Below, one piece after another: positions 32,500 to 40,482 of a stretch of DNA of 64,000 nucleotides. The number at the start of each line of letters is the position of its first letter. The first letter of the stretch is position 1. Below the pieces are notes generated by a model. That model saw only the letters and a program-made list of their open reading frames with translations, did not search any database and had not been told where the DNA came from. Source of the stretch: Hyphomonas neptunium ATCC 15444 (GTDB lineage Bacteria; Pseudomonadota; Alphaproteobacteria; Caulobacterales; Hyphomonadaceae); the NCBI RefSeq assembly GCF_000013025.1, contig NC_008358.1:1426001-1490000 (forward strand), given 5' to 3'. The position numbers were made by a program, and so were the translations under genes.

Positions 32500-32642
32500 C
32501 GTGACTGCTTTTCAAGCCACCGGATCGCCGGACGGATGAGCGTGATCCAATAGTCTTTTCGACAGGCGCAGGATCGATCCTTTCATTGCGTCATGCGACG
32601 GCGAGAATATCCGGAAAATCCCGAAGCGTGTGTGCAGCAGCC
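32500..32642 (-). pseudogene. Remnant of AbiEii/AbiGii-type nucleotidyltransferase toxin
   Basis: Directly after the stop of the AbiEi gene the minus strand encodes HTLRDFPDILAVA, then an in-frame TGA (32593-32591), then RNERIDPAPVEK. After a one-base frame change in an A run near 32556-32559 it reads KDYWITLIRPAIRWLEKQ. Together this is the N-terminal VEKDYWIT signature of AbiEii toxins, broken by one nonsense codon and one frameshift, with nothing of the catalytic GGT(S) domain left. The gene is dead. Confidence 0.7.
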
Positions 32643-33236
32643 TTACGCCGCCGCCGCAAGGGGCGCTTCCAGAACAGGCTCCAGCAGTCGCTGCGCCCGC
32701 GCAGAGCCAAACTCCCTGACCGCCTTTGCCAGCCGTTTTCGGTTCATCCCGCGCGCCCGCGTCAGCGCTTTGGGGAGAACAGACGATTGATCTTCCGGCA
32801 GACGATCGAGATTGTGAAGCAGATCGACCAGCAGGACTTCCGCGCTCAGCTTTGCGGGCACGCAGGCACGCATCCGGAAATCATACCAGCGCCCGTCCAG
32901 TTCGAACCGGCCATGCCGTTTGTGGTTGTAGACGACCGGCTCATTGCAGAGCTGCGTCGTGCCCAGTCCGAGACTGTTATAGGCGTTGGGTGACACGATC
33001 AGAAAACGGTCGTCTCCCAGAAAAGCTTCCACCAGCTTTTGCGGATCGGCTGGCGCCAGGCCAAAACGGGTTTTGCGCGGCGCCATGTAAAGCCCGGCCC
33101 CGACCTTCTCAAGCCGACCCTCCGCCAGAAGGCGCTGGAGGTGGCGGTCGACAGCCGTCGACCAGCGCGCAAGCTCCCGGCGCCGATATACCTCGCCTGG
33201 CCGCAGGTGTTTCGTCAGATCTGTCAGTGCCGTCAT
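32643..33236 (-). CDS. AbiEi/DUF6088-type antitoxin
   Basis: A 197-residue protein (MTALTDLTKHLRPGEVYRRRELARW...). An N-terminal winged helix-turn-helix (about 15-60, RRELARWSTAVDRHLQRLLAEGRLEKVGAGLYM) is followed by the AbiEi C-terminal domain with LIVSPNAYNSLGLGTTQL. In type IV toxin-antitoxin systems this protein represses its own operon and counters the AbiEii nucleotidyltransferase. Here the reading frame is intact while the toxin next to it is degraded. The ATG at 33236 has GGAG upstream. Confidence 0.82.
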   Translation of the reverse strand: MTALTDLTKHLRPGEVYRRRELARWSTAVDRHLQRLLAEGRLEKVGAGLYMAPRKTRFGLAPADPQKLVEAFLGDDRFLIVSPNAYNSLGLGTTQLCNEPVVYNHKRHGRFELDGRWYDFRMRACVPAKLSAEVLLVDLLHNLDRLPEDQSSVLPKALTRARGMNRKRLAKAVREFGSARAQRLLEPVLEAPLAAAA

Positions 33237-33495
33237 CACTCCGCGCCTTCACCTCTTATATTCGGTCCAGGAAGGTAATAATGTAAGTTTTCTTATTAAA
33301 AATACATGCACTTCGGAGGGCGTTACGGCCACTGCGCGCCCCGCTTGTCACGTGCCAGCTGTCAACAGCACAGGACCGCCCTGAGGGTGGGAGCATCAAG
33401 CGGGGAGAGAAACGGATATGTGCGCCTGGGCATTCTGACTGGTGTCTCCTGTGCTGTCCCGAACTCGTTTGCCGACCTTGATGTCCGGGTCTTTG

Positions 33496-33515
33496 ATCTT
33501 CCCGGTCGGGAAGAT
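33496..33515. promoter_or_regulatory. Operator-like palindrome 1 of the HipB-like gene
   Basis: ATCTTCCCGGTCGGGAAGAT, a 20-base palindrome with a single central mismatch. Its centre is exactly 50 bases from the centre of the second copy, so a dimeric helix-turn-helix protein could bind both on nearly the same helix face. Confidence 0.7.
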
Positions 33516-33545
33516 TTAGGAGTGTTTCAACCCTTCTGGTCTGCT

Positions 33546-33565
33546 ATCTTCCCGATCGGGAAGAT
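33546..33565. promoter_or_regulatory. Operator-like palindrome 2, overlapping the ribosome site
   Basis: ATCTTCCCGATCGGGAAGAT, a perfect 20-base palindrome ending six bases before the ATG of the HipB-like gene and containing its GGGAAG ribosome site. Position and pairing with palindrome 1 argue for autorepression. Confidence 0.75.
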
Positions 33566-33570
33566 TTCAT

Positions 33571-33801
33571 ATGATCAACAACGCCTCAGAATTCGGCCAG
33601 ATGGTTGCCCGCGCCCGCAAGGCACTGGGAATTACCCAGCGCGAGCTCGCCCTGGCGATCAATGCCGGAGAGCGCTTCATCGTGGACCTGGAAGCTGGCA
33701 AGCCAACCGCCCAGCTGGGAAAGGCGCTCGCCGCCGCGAGGGCCGCCGGCGTCCGCCTGGAAGACGTTTCCGGCAACCGCTTTGACACGGCACGCAGATG
33801 A
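33571..33801 (+). CDS. HipB-like XRE-family regulator, without HipA
   Basis: A 76-residue helix-turn-helix protein (MINNASEFGQMVARARKALGITQRELALAINAGERFIVDLEAGKPTA...), the y4mF/HipB form. HipB normally partners a HipA kinase toxin encoded just downstream. Here the next gene is an integrase and the 152 bases between hold no HipA sequence. Twin palindromes upstream suggest it still controls itself. It could also act on other promoters of the element, such as the integrase gene. Confidence 0.85.
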   Translation: MINNASEFGQMVARARKALGITQRELALAINAGERFIVDLEAGKPTAQLGKALAAARAAGVRLEDVSGNRFDTARR

Positions 33802-33953
33802 GGCTGCCGGTCTGTGCCAATGGAATGAGCGTTAGCGCGTTCCTGCCCGGCGAGGCAGAGATTACTTTCCGGCGTGCCGGCCGAGGGCACCGATAAGGTG
33901 CCGGTCAGCAATTAGGGGTAGAAATAAGGAGTGCAGTAGGATACGAAGGGTGG

Positions 33954-35351
33954 ATGGCTGAACGTCGCGACCCGGATCGGTTCCTCCTGAGGCGCGGTCG
34001 CCGCTGGTACTATCAGCGGCGCGTTCCGAACGCGTTTTCCCATTTCGATAACCGGGCCTTCGTGAAGGTCTCTCTGAAGACCGGATCGCATGAAGTCGCG
34101 CGCCTGCGCCGGGACCATCTGGCCGAAGCCGATGACCAGTACTGGAGGGCACTCGCCGCTGAGGCGGGCAGCTCCGCCGGCAGAGGGCCGGCCCTTCGAG
34201 CCGCCCTCGAGCACCGCTACAAGGCGGCCGTCGCCCGCGCCATGGCTTATGGGTTTTGCTATAGCCCGGCCGAACCGCTCGCGGAGAGCCGGGCCATCGC
34301 TGAACTCATGGAGCGTATCGCTCTGCTTGAGGCGCAGGCGGGCAGGGGCGGGCACCCGAGCCGGGCGGACGCCGAGGCGCTCCTTGGCGGCTCGCCGGAT
34401 CCGTCTTCCCGCATCATTGTGTCAGAAGCGCTCGAGCTCTACGTCAAACGCATTGCGTTTGATGACCAGTACAACAAGTCGCCGGCCCAGCGCCGGTCCT
34501 GGGAAAAGACCAAGCGAACGTCGATCACCTACTTCATTCAGCAGATGGGCGACGTGCCTTTCAGCGACATCACCCGGGAAATAGCGCTGGAATACCGGGA
34601 CTGGTGGATGGAGAAGATGCAGCCGCAGTCAGACGGCTCGGCGCCGGTCGCCCCCAACACAGCCAACCGGCATATCGGTAACATCCGCTCGCTCTATGAG
34701 CGCTACTTCAGGCATATCGGCGTGAGCGATGTGGAAAATCCGTTCCGGGACATTTACTTCAGCGGCAAGACAGAGATGAAGCGCGCCTCGTTCAGCAATG
34801 ACTGGGTGAGACACCGCATTCTCGTACCGGGCCTGTTCGAGGGTCTGCGGCTGGAGCTTCGGGTCATCATCTACCTCCTCATCGAAACCGGCGCGCGCCT
34901 CAGCGAGCTTGTGAACCTGCGTCCGGAAGATATCCGGCTGAGTGCCAGGGTCCCACACATCGCGATCCGGCCCGAGAAGAACCGGGAGCTCAAGACAGAC
35001 GATTCCCGGCGCGATATTCCGCTGGTCGGCGTCGCGGGGATCGCGATGCGTGCCTGCCCGGAGGGGTTTCCATATTACTATGACCGCAGCACGCTGGTGT
35101 CGGCCAATCTTATAAAGGCGTTCCGGCAGAGGAAGCTCCTGCCAACATCGGACCACGTCATATATTCCTTCCGGCATTCCTTCGAAGACAGGATGCTCGA
35201 GGGCGGGCTCGACTATGGCCTGCGCTGCGCACTGATGGGGCACAAGAATAACCGGCCGGAATACGGGATGGGCGGGTCGCTGGAATATCGGCAGGCGGAG
35301 CTTTTGAAGATCGCGCATCCGTTTGAGGCGGGGGTGTTTGGCGGCGGCTAG
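33954..35351 (+). CDS. Tyrosine recombinase (integrase)
   Basis: A 465-residue phage/island integrase. The N-terminal part (RRGRRWYYQRRVPNAF) is the DUF6538-type arm-binding start, followed by a SAM-like core-binding region (about 155-260). The catalytic domain has Arg in IETGARLSELV, YSFRHSFEDR in place of the usual HxLR box (Tyr for His), MGHKN for the second His and Tyr in PEYG. It reads away from tRNA-Asp and probably integrated the element there. Convergent with the lipoprotein gene 141 bases on. Confidence 0.92.
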   Translation: MAERRDPDRFLLRRGRRWYYQRRVPNAFSHFDNRAFVKVSLKTGSHEVARLRRDHLAEADDQYWRALAAEAGSSAGRGPALRAALEHRYKAAVARAMAYGFCYSPAEPLAESRAIAELMERIALLEAQAGRGGHPSRADAEALLGGSPDPSSRIIVSEALELYVKRIAFDDQYNKSPAQRRSWEKTKRTSITYFIQQMGDVPFSDITREIALEYRDWWMEKMQPQSDGSAPVAPNTANRHIGNIRSLYERYFRHIGVSDVENPFRDIYFSGKTEMKRASFSNDWVRHRILVPGLFEGLRLELRVIIYLLIETGARLSELVNLRPEDIRLSARVPHIAIRPEKNRELKTDDSRRDIPLVGVAGIAMRACPEGFPYYYDRSTLVSANLIKAFRQRKLLPTSDHVIYSFRHSFEDRMLEGGLDYGLRCALMGHKNNRPEYGMGGSLEYRQAELLKIAHPFEAGVFGGG

Positions 35352-35492
35352 GGGGGCCGAGCCGTGGTCTGAAGGGCGATGGCCGATTGCCTGCAGATCC
35401 AGGGGTGATGTCTCCAAAATCCCGGAAGGAGACGTTCTCTTAAGCCGATACTTTCTTCGTCAGGTTTGCCCGCTCGCGGCGCGGAAACATGA

Positions 35493-36122
35493 TCAAAGCC
35501 CGTAGCTGCTGATGAGTTTGCCGGCAAAGGCGCTGGCGCGTTCATCCTTGACGGTTTTGGCGACCTCATCGTCGCGCATCGTCTTCTGCGCGCTGAGGAC
35601 AATCGCCGCGGTTTCATCGTCTGAGTTCGGAAAGATGACGAGGTTTCCACGGCTGGACCGGTAAATGGCGGTCACCGTGCCTGCGCCCTCGCCGACACGG
35701 TTGAAGCCGTCCATGTCAGCGGCCAGTCGGGTCTGGGACTGGCGCTCCGCGGCGAGGTTGGCCGCGCTGTCCCAGGTCTGGATGCCGGCGCTGAAAAGCT
35801 GCCCGCCATCGCTGTCTTTCCAGAGGCACCGGGTTTGCGTGGGTGTTGTTTCCAGCACGCCCGTACCGGTAATGCCCAGGTCGGCAAGGTCTTCCGCGGG
35901 CAGCCAGTTGCAGGGGTTTTCATTCACAATCGCAGCCCATTTGTTCCAGTCGAAGCCTGTCGTTGCCGCCGTCACCGGCGCGGCGGGCTCCCCGGGTTCG
36001 GCGGCAGCGGGGGCGGCCTCCGGCGTGAGGGGCGCCTCCACGGGCGCGGCCGGTTCACTGCCGCCGCAGGCTGTGGCGGCCGCCAGAAGGGCGAGGAGGG
36101 GAAGGATTTTCAGCGCTTTCAT
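35493..36122 (-). CDS. Small lipoprotein of a three-gene envelope cassette
   Basis: A 209-residue protein with a lipoprotein signal (LLALLAAATAC, Cys near residue 19), a Pro/Ala-rich linker (about 22-55) and a globular domain starting FDWNKWAAIVNENPCNWLPAEDLADLGI. The CNWLP...C pairing (NPCNWL and TRCLW) suggests one disulfide. It resembles DUF3558-type lipoproteins loosely; no firm family is claimed. It starts four bases after the stop of the OmpA-domain lipoprotein gene, so the two are one operon. Confidence 0.75.
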   Translation of the reverse strand: MKALKILPLLALLAAATACGGSEPAAPVEAPLTPEAAPAAAEPGEPAAPVTAATTGFDWNKWAAIVNENPCNWLPAEDLADLGITGTGVLETTPTQTRCLWKDSDGGQLFSAGIQTWDSAANLAAERQSQTRLAADMDGFNRVGEGAGTVTAIYRSSRGNLVIFPNSDDETAAIVLSAQKTMRDDEVAKTVKDERASAFAGKLISSYGL

Positions 36123-36126
36123 GGGA

Positions 36127-37761
36127 TCACTCCGTCAGATAACCCTTCTTGCCGGGCAGGATGAGAATATCGACGCGGCGGTTTTCCGCGCGGCCTTCTT
36201 CGGTCGCATTGTCCGCCACCGGACGGCTTGCGCCATAGCCCCTGATCGTCACGTCCTCCGGCACAGGCGAAATCTTGCCCGAGAGATTGTCCCAGACGGA
36301 GCGTGCGCGGTTTTCAGACAGTGTCTGGTTGGACGCCGCCGAGCCGGTGGAGTCCGTATGACCCTCGACCGTTACGCGGATGTCAGCGCCATAAGTCTGC
36401 AGCTGCGCGGCAAGCTCTGCCAGGGCGCTTTCCGCCTCAGGCTTGATCTCATACTTGCCGACATCGAACAGCAGGGCGCTGTCGAGCGACAGGCGGATTT
36501 CTGCGCCCACGGCCGCGATGGCATCAATATCGGCGCCTGAATGATTGCCCCCGCAGGCAACGCTGGCATTGGTCAGCCGGACAAAGGGAAACTTGTCGCC
36601 CTTGCTCACGAAGGGCCCGATATCGACCTCCGACCGGGCGCCTTCGATCTCGCCCACCTCAATCCAGCTTTCCCCGTCAGAGGAAATGGCGAGCAGGGTT
36701 TTCTCCACCACGGGCCCGATCTCGAAAATGTAGAGATCCACCCCGTCGACATCGACCAGGATATTGTCCGTGAACTGCGTAATCAGTTCGCCATTGCAGC
36801 CGAGCGAGATGAAGTCGGCGCTGTAGGTGTTGCGATAGTTCGGCTCGCCAAGGGCGTTCTCCGGAAAGTCGAAGGGTGGCTTGGAGGGCTTCTCGCCGGG
36901 CGTGAAGCTCACCACCCTGTCGGCAAAGGAAAGCGCGCCGAGCGGCAGGCAGATCTCGCGCTTGCCACTGCCATAGATGAGGCCCGGGCAGTCGTCGCCC
37001 GCGCGGCCCTTGCCGGGCGCGTCGCGGTCGATCTTCGGCGGCGGCGCGTCCCGGGTCTTGGGCAGGAGCAGGCCTATGTCCTCGGCCGTGATGCCGTCCT
37101 CGCCGCTTCCCCTGATCAACGCTTTGAGCTCGGCATTGGTCGCTGTGAAGCGGCCGTCCGTCTGTTCCTGCAGCAGGGCGGTCAGCTCTTCCTTCGTCAT
37201 TGTGAACGAGCCACCCATGCTTTCGACAAGATGGTGCAGGGTCGGGCCGGTCAGCTCCAGGACCGGGCCATTGCGCGCAAGGTCGAGGGCCTTCTGGGCG
37301 CCGGGCGTGGCCGCCACCAGCCCGTCCTGCGCTGCGCGCAGGGTGTCCACTCCAGAGCCTGTTTCTTGGTCCGCAGCGGCTTCCCCGGCGAGGTCCAACC
37401 GGTCGGCCAGCGGGCTGAGATCGAGGGTGGGATAAGCTTCCTGCAGCTGGGCGAAGGTGCCCGCAGCGGCGCCCACCTGTCCATCATCGGTGAAGGAGTA
37501 GAGCGCCACGCGCCCGTCGCCGCGCGGCTCGACCCAATAGACCGAGCCATCCAGATCGGTCACCGGGATTGCCGTTTCCGGCAGGCCTTCGGGGCGGACG
37601 AAACCCGGATCGGCGGCAGGCGTCACTTGCGCCTCGTTTTCCGCATCGGCAGCCGGCGCCGCCTCAGGCGCTTCGGGAGTGGCGGGCGCCGTTTCGCTGC
37701 CGCCACAGGCAGCCAGCAGGATAAGGCTGGCGGCGGCCAGCAGCGTCTGCACATGAGACAT
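36127..37761 (-). CDS. OmpA-domain lipoprotein with a discoidin-like module
   Basis: A 544-residue protein. The lipobox is LLAACGG (Cys near 19), then an Ala/Pro/Glu-rich linker and a long unknown region (about 50-255). A beta module at about 275-430 has PENALGEPN, FISLGCNGELITQF, DVDGVDLYIFEIGP and SSDGESW, the pattern of cell-surface ALGxPN domains. The C-terminal OmpA peptidoglycan-binding domain (about 440-535) has VEGHTDSTGSAASNQTLSENRA. The start at 37761 overlaps the stop of the upstream gene. It likely ties an outer-membrane complex to the cell wall. Confidence 0.85.
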   Translation of the reverse strand: MSHVQTLLAAASLILLAACGGSETAPATPEAPEAAPAADAENEAQVTPAADPGFVRPEGLPETAIPVTDLDGSVYWVEPRGDGRVALYSFTDDGQVGAAAGTFAQLQEAYPTLDLSPLADRLDLAGEAAADQETGSGVDTLRAAQDGLVAATPGAQKALDLARNGPVLELTGPTLHHLVESMGGSFTMTKEELTALLQEQTDGRFTATNAELKALIRGSGEDGITAEDIGLLLPKTRDAPPPKIDRDAPGKGRAGDDCPGLIYGSGKREICLPLGALSFADRVVSFTPGEKPSKPPFDFPENALGEPNYRNTYSADFISLGCNGELITQFTDNILVDVDGVDLYIFEIGPVVEKTLLAISSDGESWIEVGEIEGARSEVDIGPFVSKGDKFPFVRLTNASVACGGNHSGADIDAIAAVGAEIRLSLDSALLFDVGKYEIKPEAESALAELAAQLQTYGADIRVTVEGHTDSTGSAASNQTLSENRARSVWDNLSGKISPVPEDVTIRGYGASRPVADNATEEGRAENRRVDILILPGKKGYLTE

Positions 37762-39449
37762 CAGTTCGTCCTCTGATAACTGGCCCTGATCGTCCTGTAG
37801 AACATCTCGCCCTCGGTGGAGCGCCACATGGGATTGTTGTTGTGTTCGGCCTCGCAGCGGCCGAGTTCGTCGAGAACTTCGGTCATCTGCGCATTGAACT
37901 CTGACCGTTTGGCATCGTAGGCGTCCTTGGTGCCCTGGAAGCTTTTCTGGATGTCGGCCTTCTGCTGCGCCCACGACATTTCAACGAACTGATGGGGCTT
38001 TGGCACGGTGTCGCCCATGGTGATGGCGGTGCTGACGAAATCGGCCGTGCTCATATAGATGATCCGCAGGCGCTCATAATTCAGCAGGAGATCATCAAGC
38101 TCCCGGAAGGGTTCCCGGTAACAGGCCTCGCAGGCGTCGTAATCGTCCCAGGCCGAGCTCATCTCCTCGTCATCCTCCCCGTCCACGGCGGGCGGCCGGC
38201 AGGTGAGCGGCATCGGGGGCAGGTTGGATGGGTCCGGCTCCATCTCGCGGTCGGACTCCAGCAGCATGCGCAGGCGTTCGATCTCCGCGCGGTTGGCAGA
38301 GGCCTGGCGGTTCAGGTCCTCAATGCGCCGGTCCGCTTCGGCGAGGCGATCACCATAGTCTTCATCCACCGGCGCCGGGCCAGCGTCTTCAGAGCCCATA
38401 TCCTCAGAACCTGCGTCTTCGGACGACGCATCGTCCTTCGGCGCGTTGCTCGGGTCGAAATCCTCCGGCTTGAGGTCAATCGGCCGCCCCGAGCTGCTCG
38501 TCGGCTCGCCCGCAAAGGGGTTGGGCGGGGAGTCCTCCGGCTTGTCCTCAGGTTTGCCAGCGCTGGCATCCTTGTCCTTATCGCGTGGCACGTCGGGGAG
38601 GGGCTTGTCGACGTCAAACGGGTTGGGCGCCTGGTCAGGCTTTCCGGCGCTGGCGTCTTTGTCCTTGTCGCGGGGCACCTCGGGCAGGGGCTTGTCGACA
38701 GCAAACGGATTGGGGGCGTCGCCGCCTGGCGGGGCCTCCTCGCCCTGCGCATAGGCGGGGGCCGGATCATGGATCGACGCCATCATCAGGCCGCCGATCA
38801 GCACTGCGGCGACCGCCCCACCCTTGCCCCGGCGCAGCATCATCACGCCCAGGAACACCACGATCACCGCCAGTAAGCCCGCGATGACGTAGAGGACGGG
38901 AGATGCGCCTCGGCCCTGACCGCCTGCCTTATCGCGCGCCTGGCTTGTGGCACTGATGCCAGCGTCTGCCATCTCAGGCGTAATGTAGACGCGTGCCATG
39001 CTTGGCGCAGCGGGCGCGCCCTGCCAGAACACCAGGGTGGCGCGGGCTGGCGCGCCGCCCGGTGAGGTGAGCTGAACCCCCACATCCCCATGCGCGCGGC
39101 CCTCGAACACGAAGCTGCCCGCTCGGCCGGTCGATCCGGAGTGGACAACCTTGCCCCAGTTCTGGCGGTGCAGCGTCACTTCCAGCGGGCGCTCCAGGCT
39201 GGCGGCAATCACCTGCACCGAGAAAGGCGCCGACACATTGGTACCGCGCGCATAGTATCGGACGGGTGTATCGCCTACCGTCGCCTCCACTGACGCAAAC
39301 TGCCCGTCTTTGTCCGGGCGATTGCCGTAATCGAGCTTGACAGCTTCCACTTCGTCACCTGGCGGCGTGGCCGGCTCTGCGAACGCTGCAACAGCCACAA
39401 AGATGCCAGCCATGAGGCCCGTCAACAAACGCTTATGTGGCATCAGCAA
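37761..39449 (-). CDS. Membrane-anchored repeat/coiled-coil protein, first gene of the envelope cassette
   Basis: A 562-residue protein of unknown family. It has a signal peptide (1-24), a beta-rich periplasmic domain (about 30-165) with DTPVRYYARGTNVSAPFSV, a transmembrane helix (183-205) and a second hydrophobic stretch (211-226). Next come Pro/Asp/Lys-rich repeats with three PNPF units (246, 275, 309), an acidic Ser/Glu/Asp stretch, a coiled coil (365-400) and a helical Cys-containing C-terminus (415-562). The end of the gene overlaps the OmpA-lipoprotein start by one base. The start may be Met1 or Met3. Confidence 0.75.
   Translation of the reverse strand: MLMPHKRLLTGLMAGIFVAVAAFAEPATPPGDEVEAVKLDYGNRPDKDGQFASVEATVGDTPVRYYARGTNVSAPFSVQVIAASLERPLEVTLHRQNWGKVVHSGSTGRAGSFVFEGRAHGDVGVQLTSPGGAPARATLVFWQGAPAAPSMARVYITPEMADAGISATSQARDKAGGQGRGASPVLYVIAGLLAVIVVFLGVMMLRRGKGGAVAAVLIGGLMMASIHDPAPAYAQGEEAPPGGDAPNPFAVDKPLPEVPRDKDKDASAGKPDQAPNPFDVDKPLPDVPRDKDKDASAGKPEDKPEDSPPNPFAGEPTSSSGRPIDLKPEDFDPSNAPKDDASSEDAGSEDMGSEDAGPAPVDEDYGDRLAEADRRIEDLNRQASANRAEIERLRMLLESDREMEPDPSNLPPMPLTCRPPAVDGEDDEEMSSAWDDYDACEACYREPFRELDDLLLNYERLRIIYMSTADFVSTAITMGDTVPKPHQFVEMSWAQQKADIQKSFQGTKDAYDAKRSEFNAQMTEVLDELGRCEAEHNNNPMWRSTEGEMFYRTIRASYQRTN
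38550..38717 (-). repeat. Coding tandem repeat, 87-bp period
   Basis: Residues 245-300 of the membrane-anchored protein are two near-identical 29-residue units (PNPFxVDKPLPxVPRDKDKD followed by ASAGKP). A third partial PNPF unit follows 34 residues later. The DNA copies are very similar, so the count may vary between strains. Confidence 0.8.
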
Positions 39450-40029
39450 TCCCCTGGATGTCTGCCGTTAAGCCAAGTTTGCCCGACAAAGTGTCGCAGG
39501 CCAGCTTCGGGATCAACTAAAAATCGCTACCTGCGTATCTGGTCTGTAAATTTTCCGGTCAGCGTCCCGCTGCCTTCCGGCTGGCGGTTGAGGGCCGGTC
39601 CCGTCGATCCGCCCCAGGTTTTCTGATGTCTCCGGCTGCGCCCATCCGAGCCGGTCAGGTCGAAGTTTCCCGGCGGCGGAAACTCGCCAAAAGGCGACGC
39701 TCAGCATCGGGGATAAGCCAGCAACTCAGGGCTGATTTTAGCCCACCTGAGAACCGCAGATCTGGGTGGACGTCTCCGCTCACTTCGTGGCTTGAAGCCC
39801 TATGCCTTGAGTTTTCTCACGAAGAATCTGGCCAGCGCTTGCCACCCCTGTTCCGCAGCGGCCAGGAGGAGGGTGCGCAACATGAGCTTAGTCCTGGCAG
39901 GCGCGGGGGATTCGCAAACAGCGGGGATGCCGCTTTGTGTGGAATCTGTCCTGCAGAGCTTGAAACAGGCGTTTGCCTTTCGGCGCCGCAAGCGTGTTAA
40001 TGGGAGGGCGCAGCAAGGACACTCCGCCT
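39450..40029. other. 580-base gap after the envelope cassette
   Basis: No convincing gene. On the minus strand about 39535-39690 gives an open stretch reading NFDLTGSDGRSRR...KTWGGSTGPALNRQ without a start codon, possibly a gene remnant. The promoter of the three-gene cassette should lie near 39450-39550. Confidence 0.4.
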
Positions 40030-40209
40030 ATGACCGAGAAGTTTGAACGCCACCGTCAGGCCTGGACGACCGATGAGATCCAGAAGCTGCACCTGCTGGC
40101 AACCAAGGGCATGAGCCTGAAAGCCATCAGCAAGGCGATGACCCGCAGCGAGGAATCTGTGCAGGCGCGCGCGAAGGTGGACAAGCTGAAGATTTCGAAG
40201 ATGCGGTGA
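40030..40209 (+). CDS. Small Myb/SANT-like helix-turn-helix protein
   Basis: A 59-residue basic protein (MTEKFERHRQAWTTDEIQKLHLLATKGMSLKAISKAMTRSEESVQARAKVDKLK...). The AWTTDEIQKLHLLATKGMSLKAISKAM core is a Myb/SANT-like three-helix pattern found in many short alphaproteobacterial proteins. Likely DNA-binding; target unknown. The ATG at 40030 (MTEK) is preferred over an upstream start at 39973 because it gives just the domain. Confidence 0.7.
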   Translation: MTEKFERHRQAWTTDEIQKLHLLATKGMSLKAISKAMTRSEESVQARAKVDKLKISKMR

Positions 40210-40352
40210 GAGGGCGGCGGGCGTCGCCGAATGCAGGTCTCCTTCTGCGCCCATTGCTGCTGATCGATCTTGAGAGCGGGACCGGCCGGTCATCGCCGGA
40301 ATCAGCCAATCGAGGGCTCTGCGGCGAAAGGCCCGTTCGTGCTCCATTTTGA

Positions 40353-40373
40353 TTTTTGCTGCAGCAGCAAAAA
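40353..40373. repeat. Perfect inverted repeat upstream of the SDR gene
   Basis: TTTTTGCTG and CAGCAAAAA as 9-base arms around CAG. It lies 110 bases before the SDR start and may be an operator or a terminator for the small HTH gene. The T run is inside the stem, so termination is not assured. Confidence 0.45.
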
Positions 40374-40482
40374 AGCGACTGACTTCCTCCGCCAACAGAA
40401 CAACAAACTGCGCAAGAAACGGGTGGGTTGAGCACCTCGATATCGTCAGACACCTCCTGATCCTCAATCAATGGAGATGGGA

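Larger units (their letters stand above)
33237..33570. promoter_or_regulatory. Divergent control region between AbiEi and HipB-like genes
   Basis: A 334-base intergenic stretch. It is AT-rich near 33265-33305, where the AbiEi promoter should lie on the minus strand, and carries the two palindromes described separately on the other side. No other gene is seen. Confidence 0.5.

Noticed and set aside
32234-32515. Minus-strand 93-residue frame next to the tRNA
   Set aside because: It crosses the direct repeats and the AbiEii remnant in the wrong frame and has no family features.
39626-40046. Plus-strand frames in the gap after the envelope cassette
   Set aside because: They are Arg/Pro/Cys-rich, lack ribosome sites and overlap each other; nothing supports translation.
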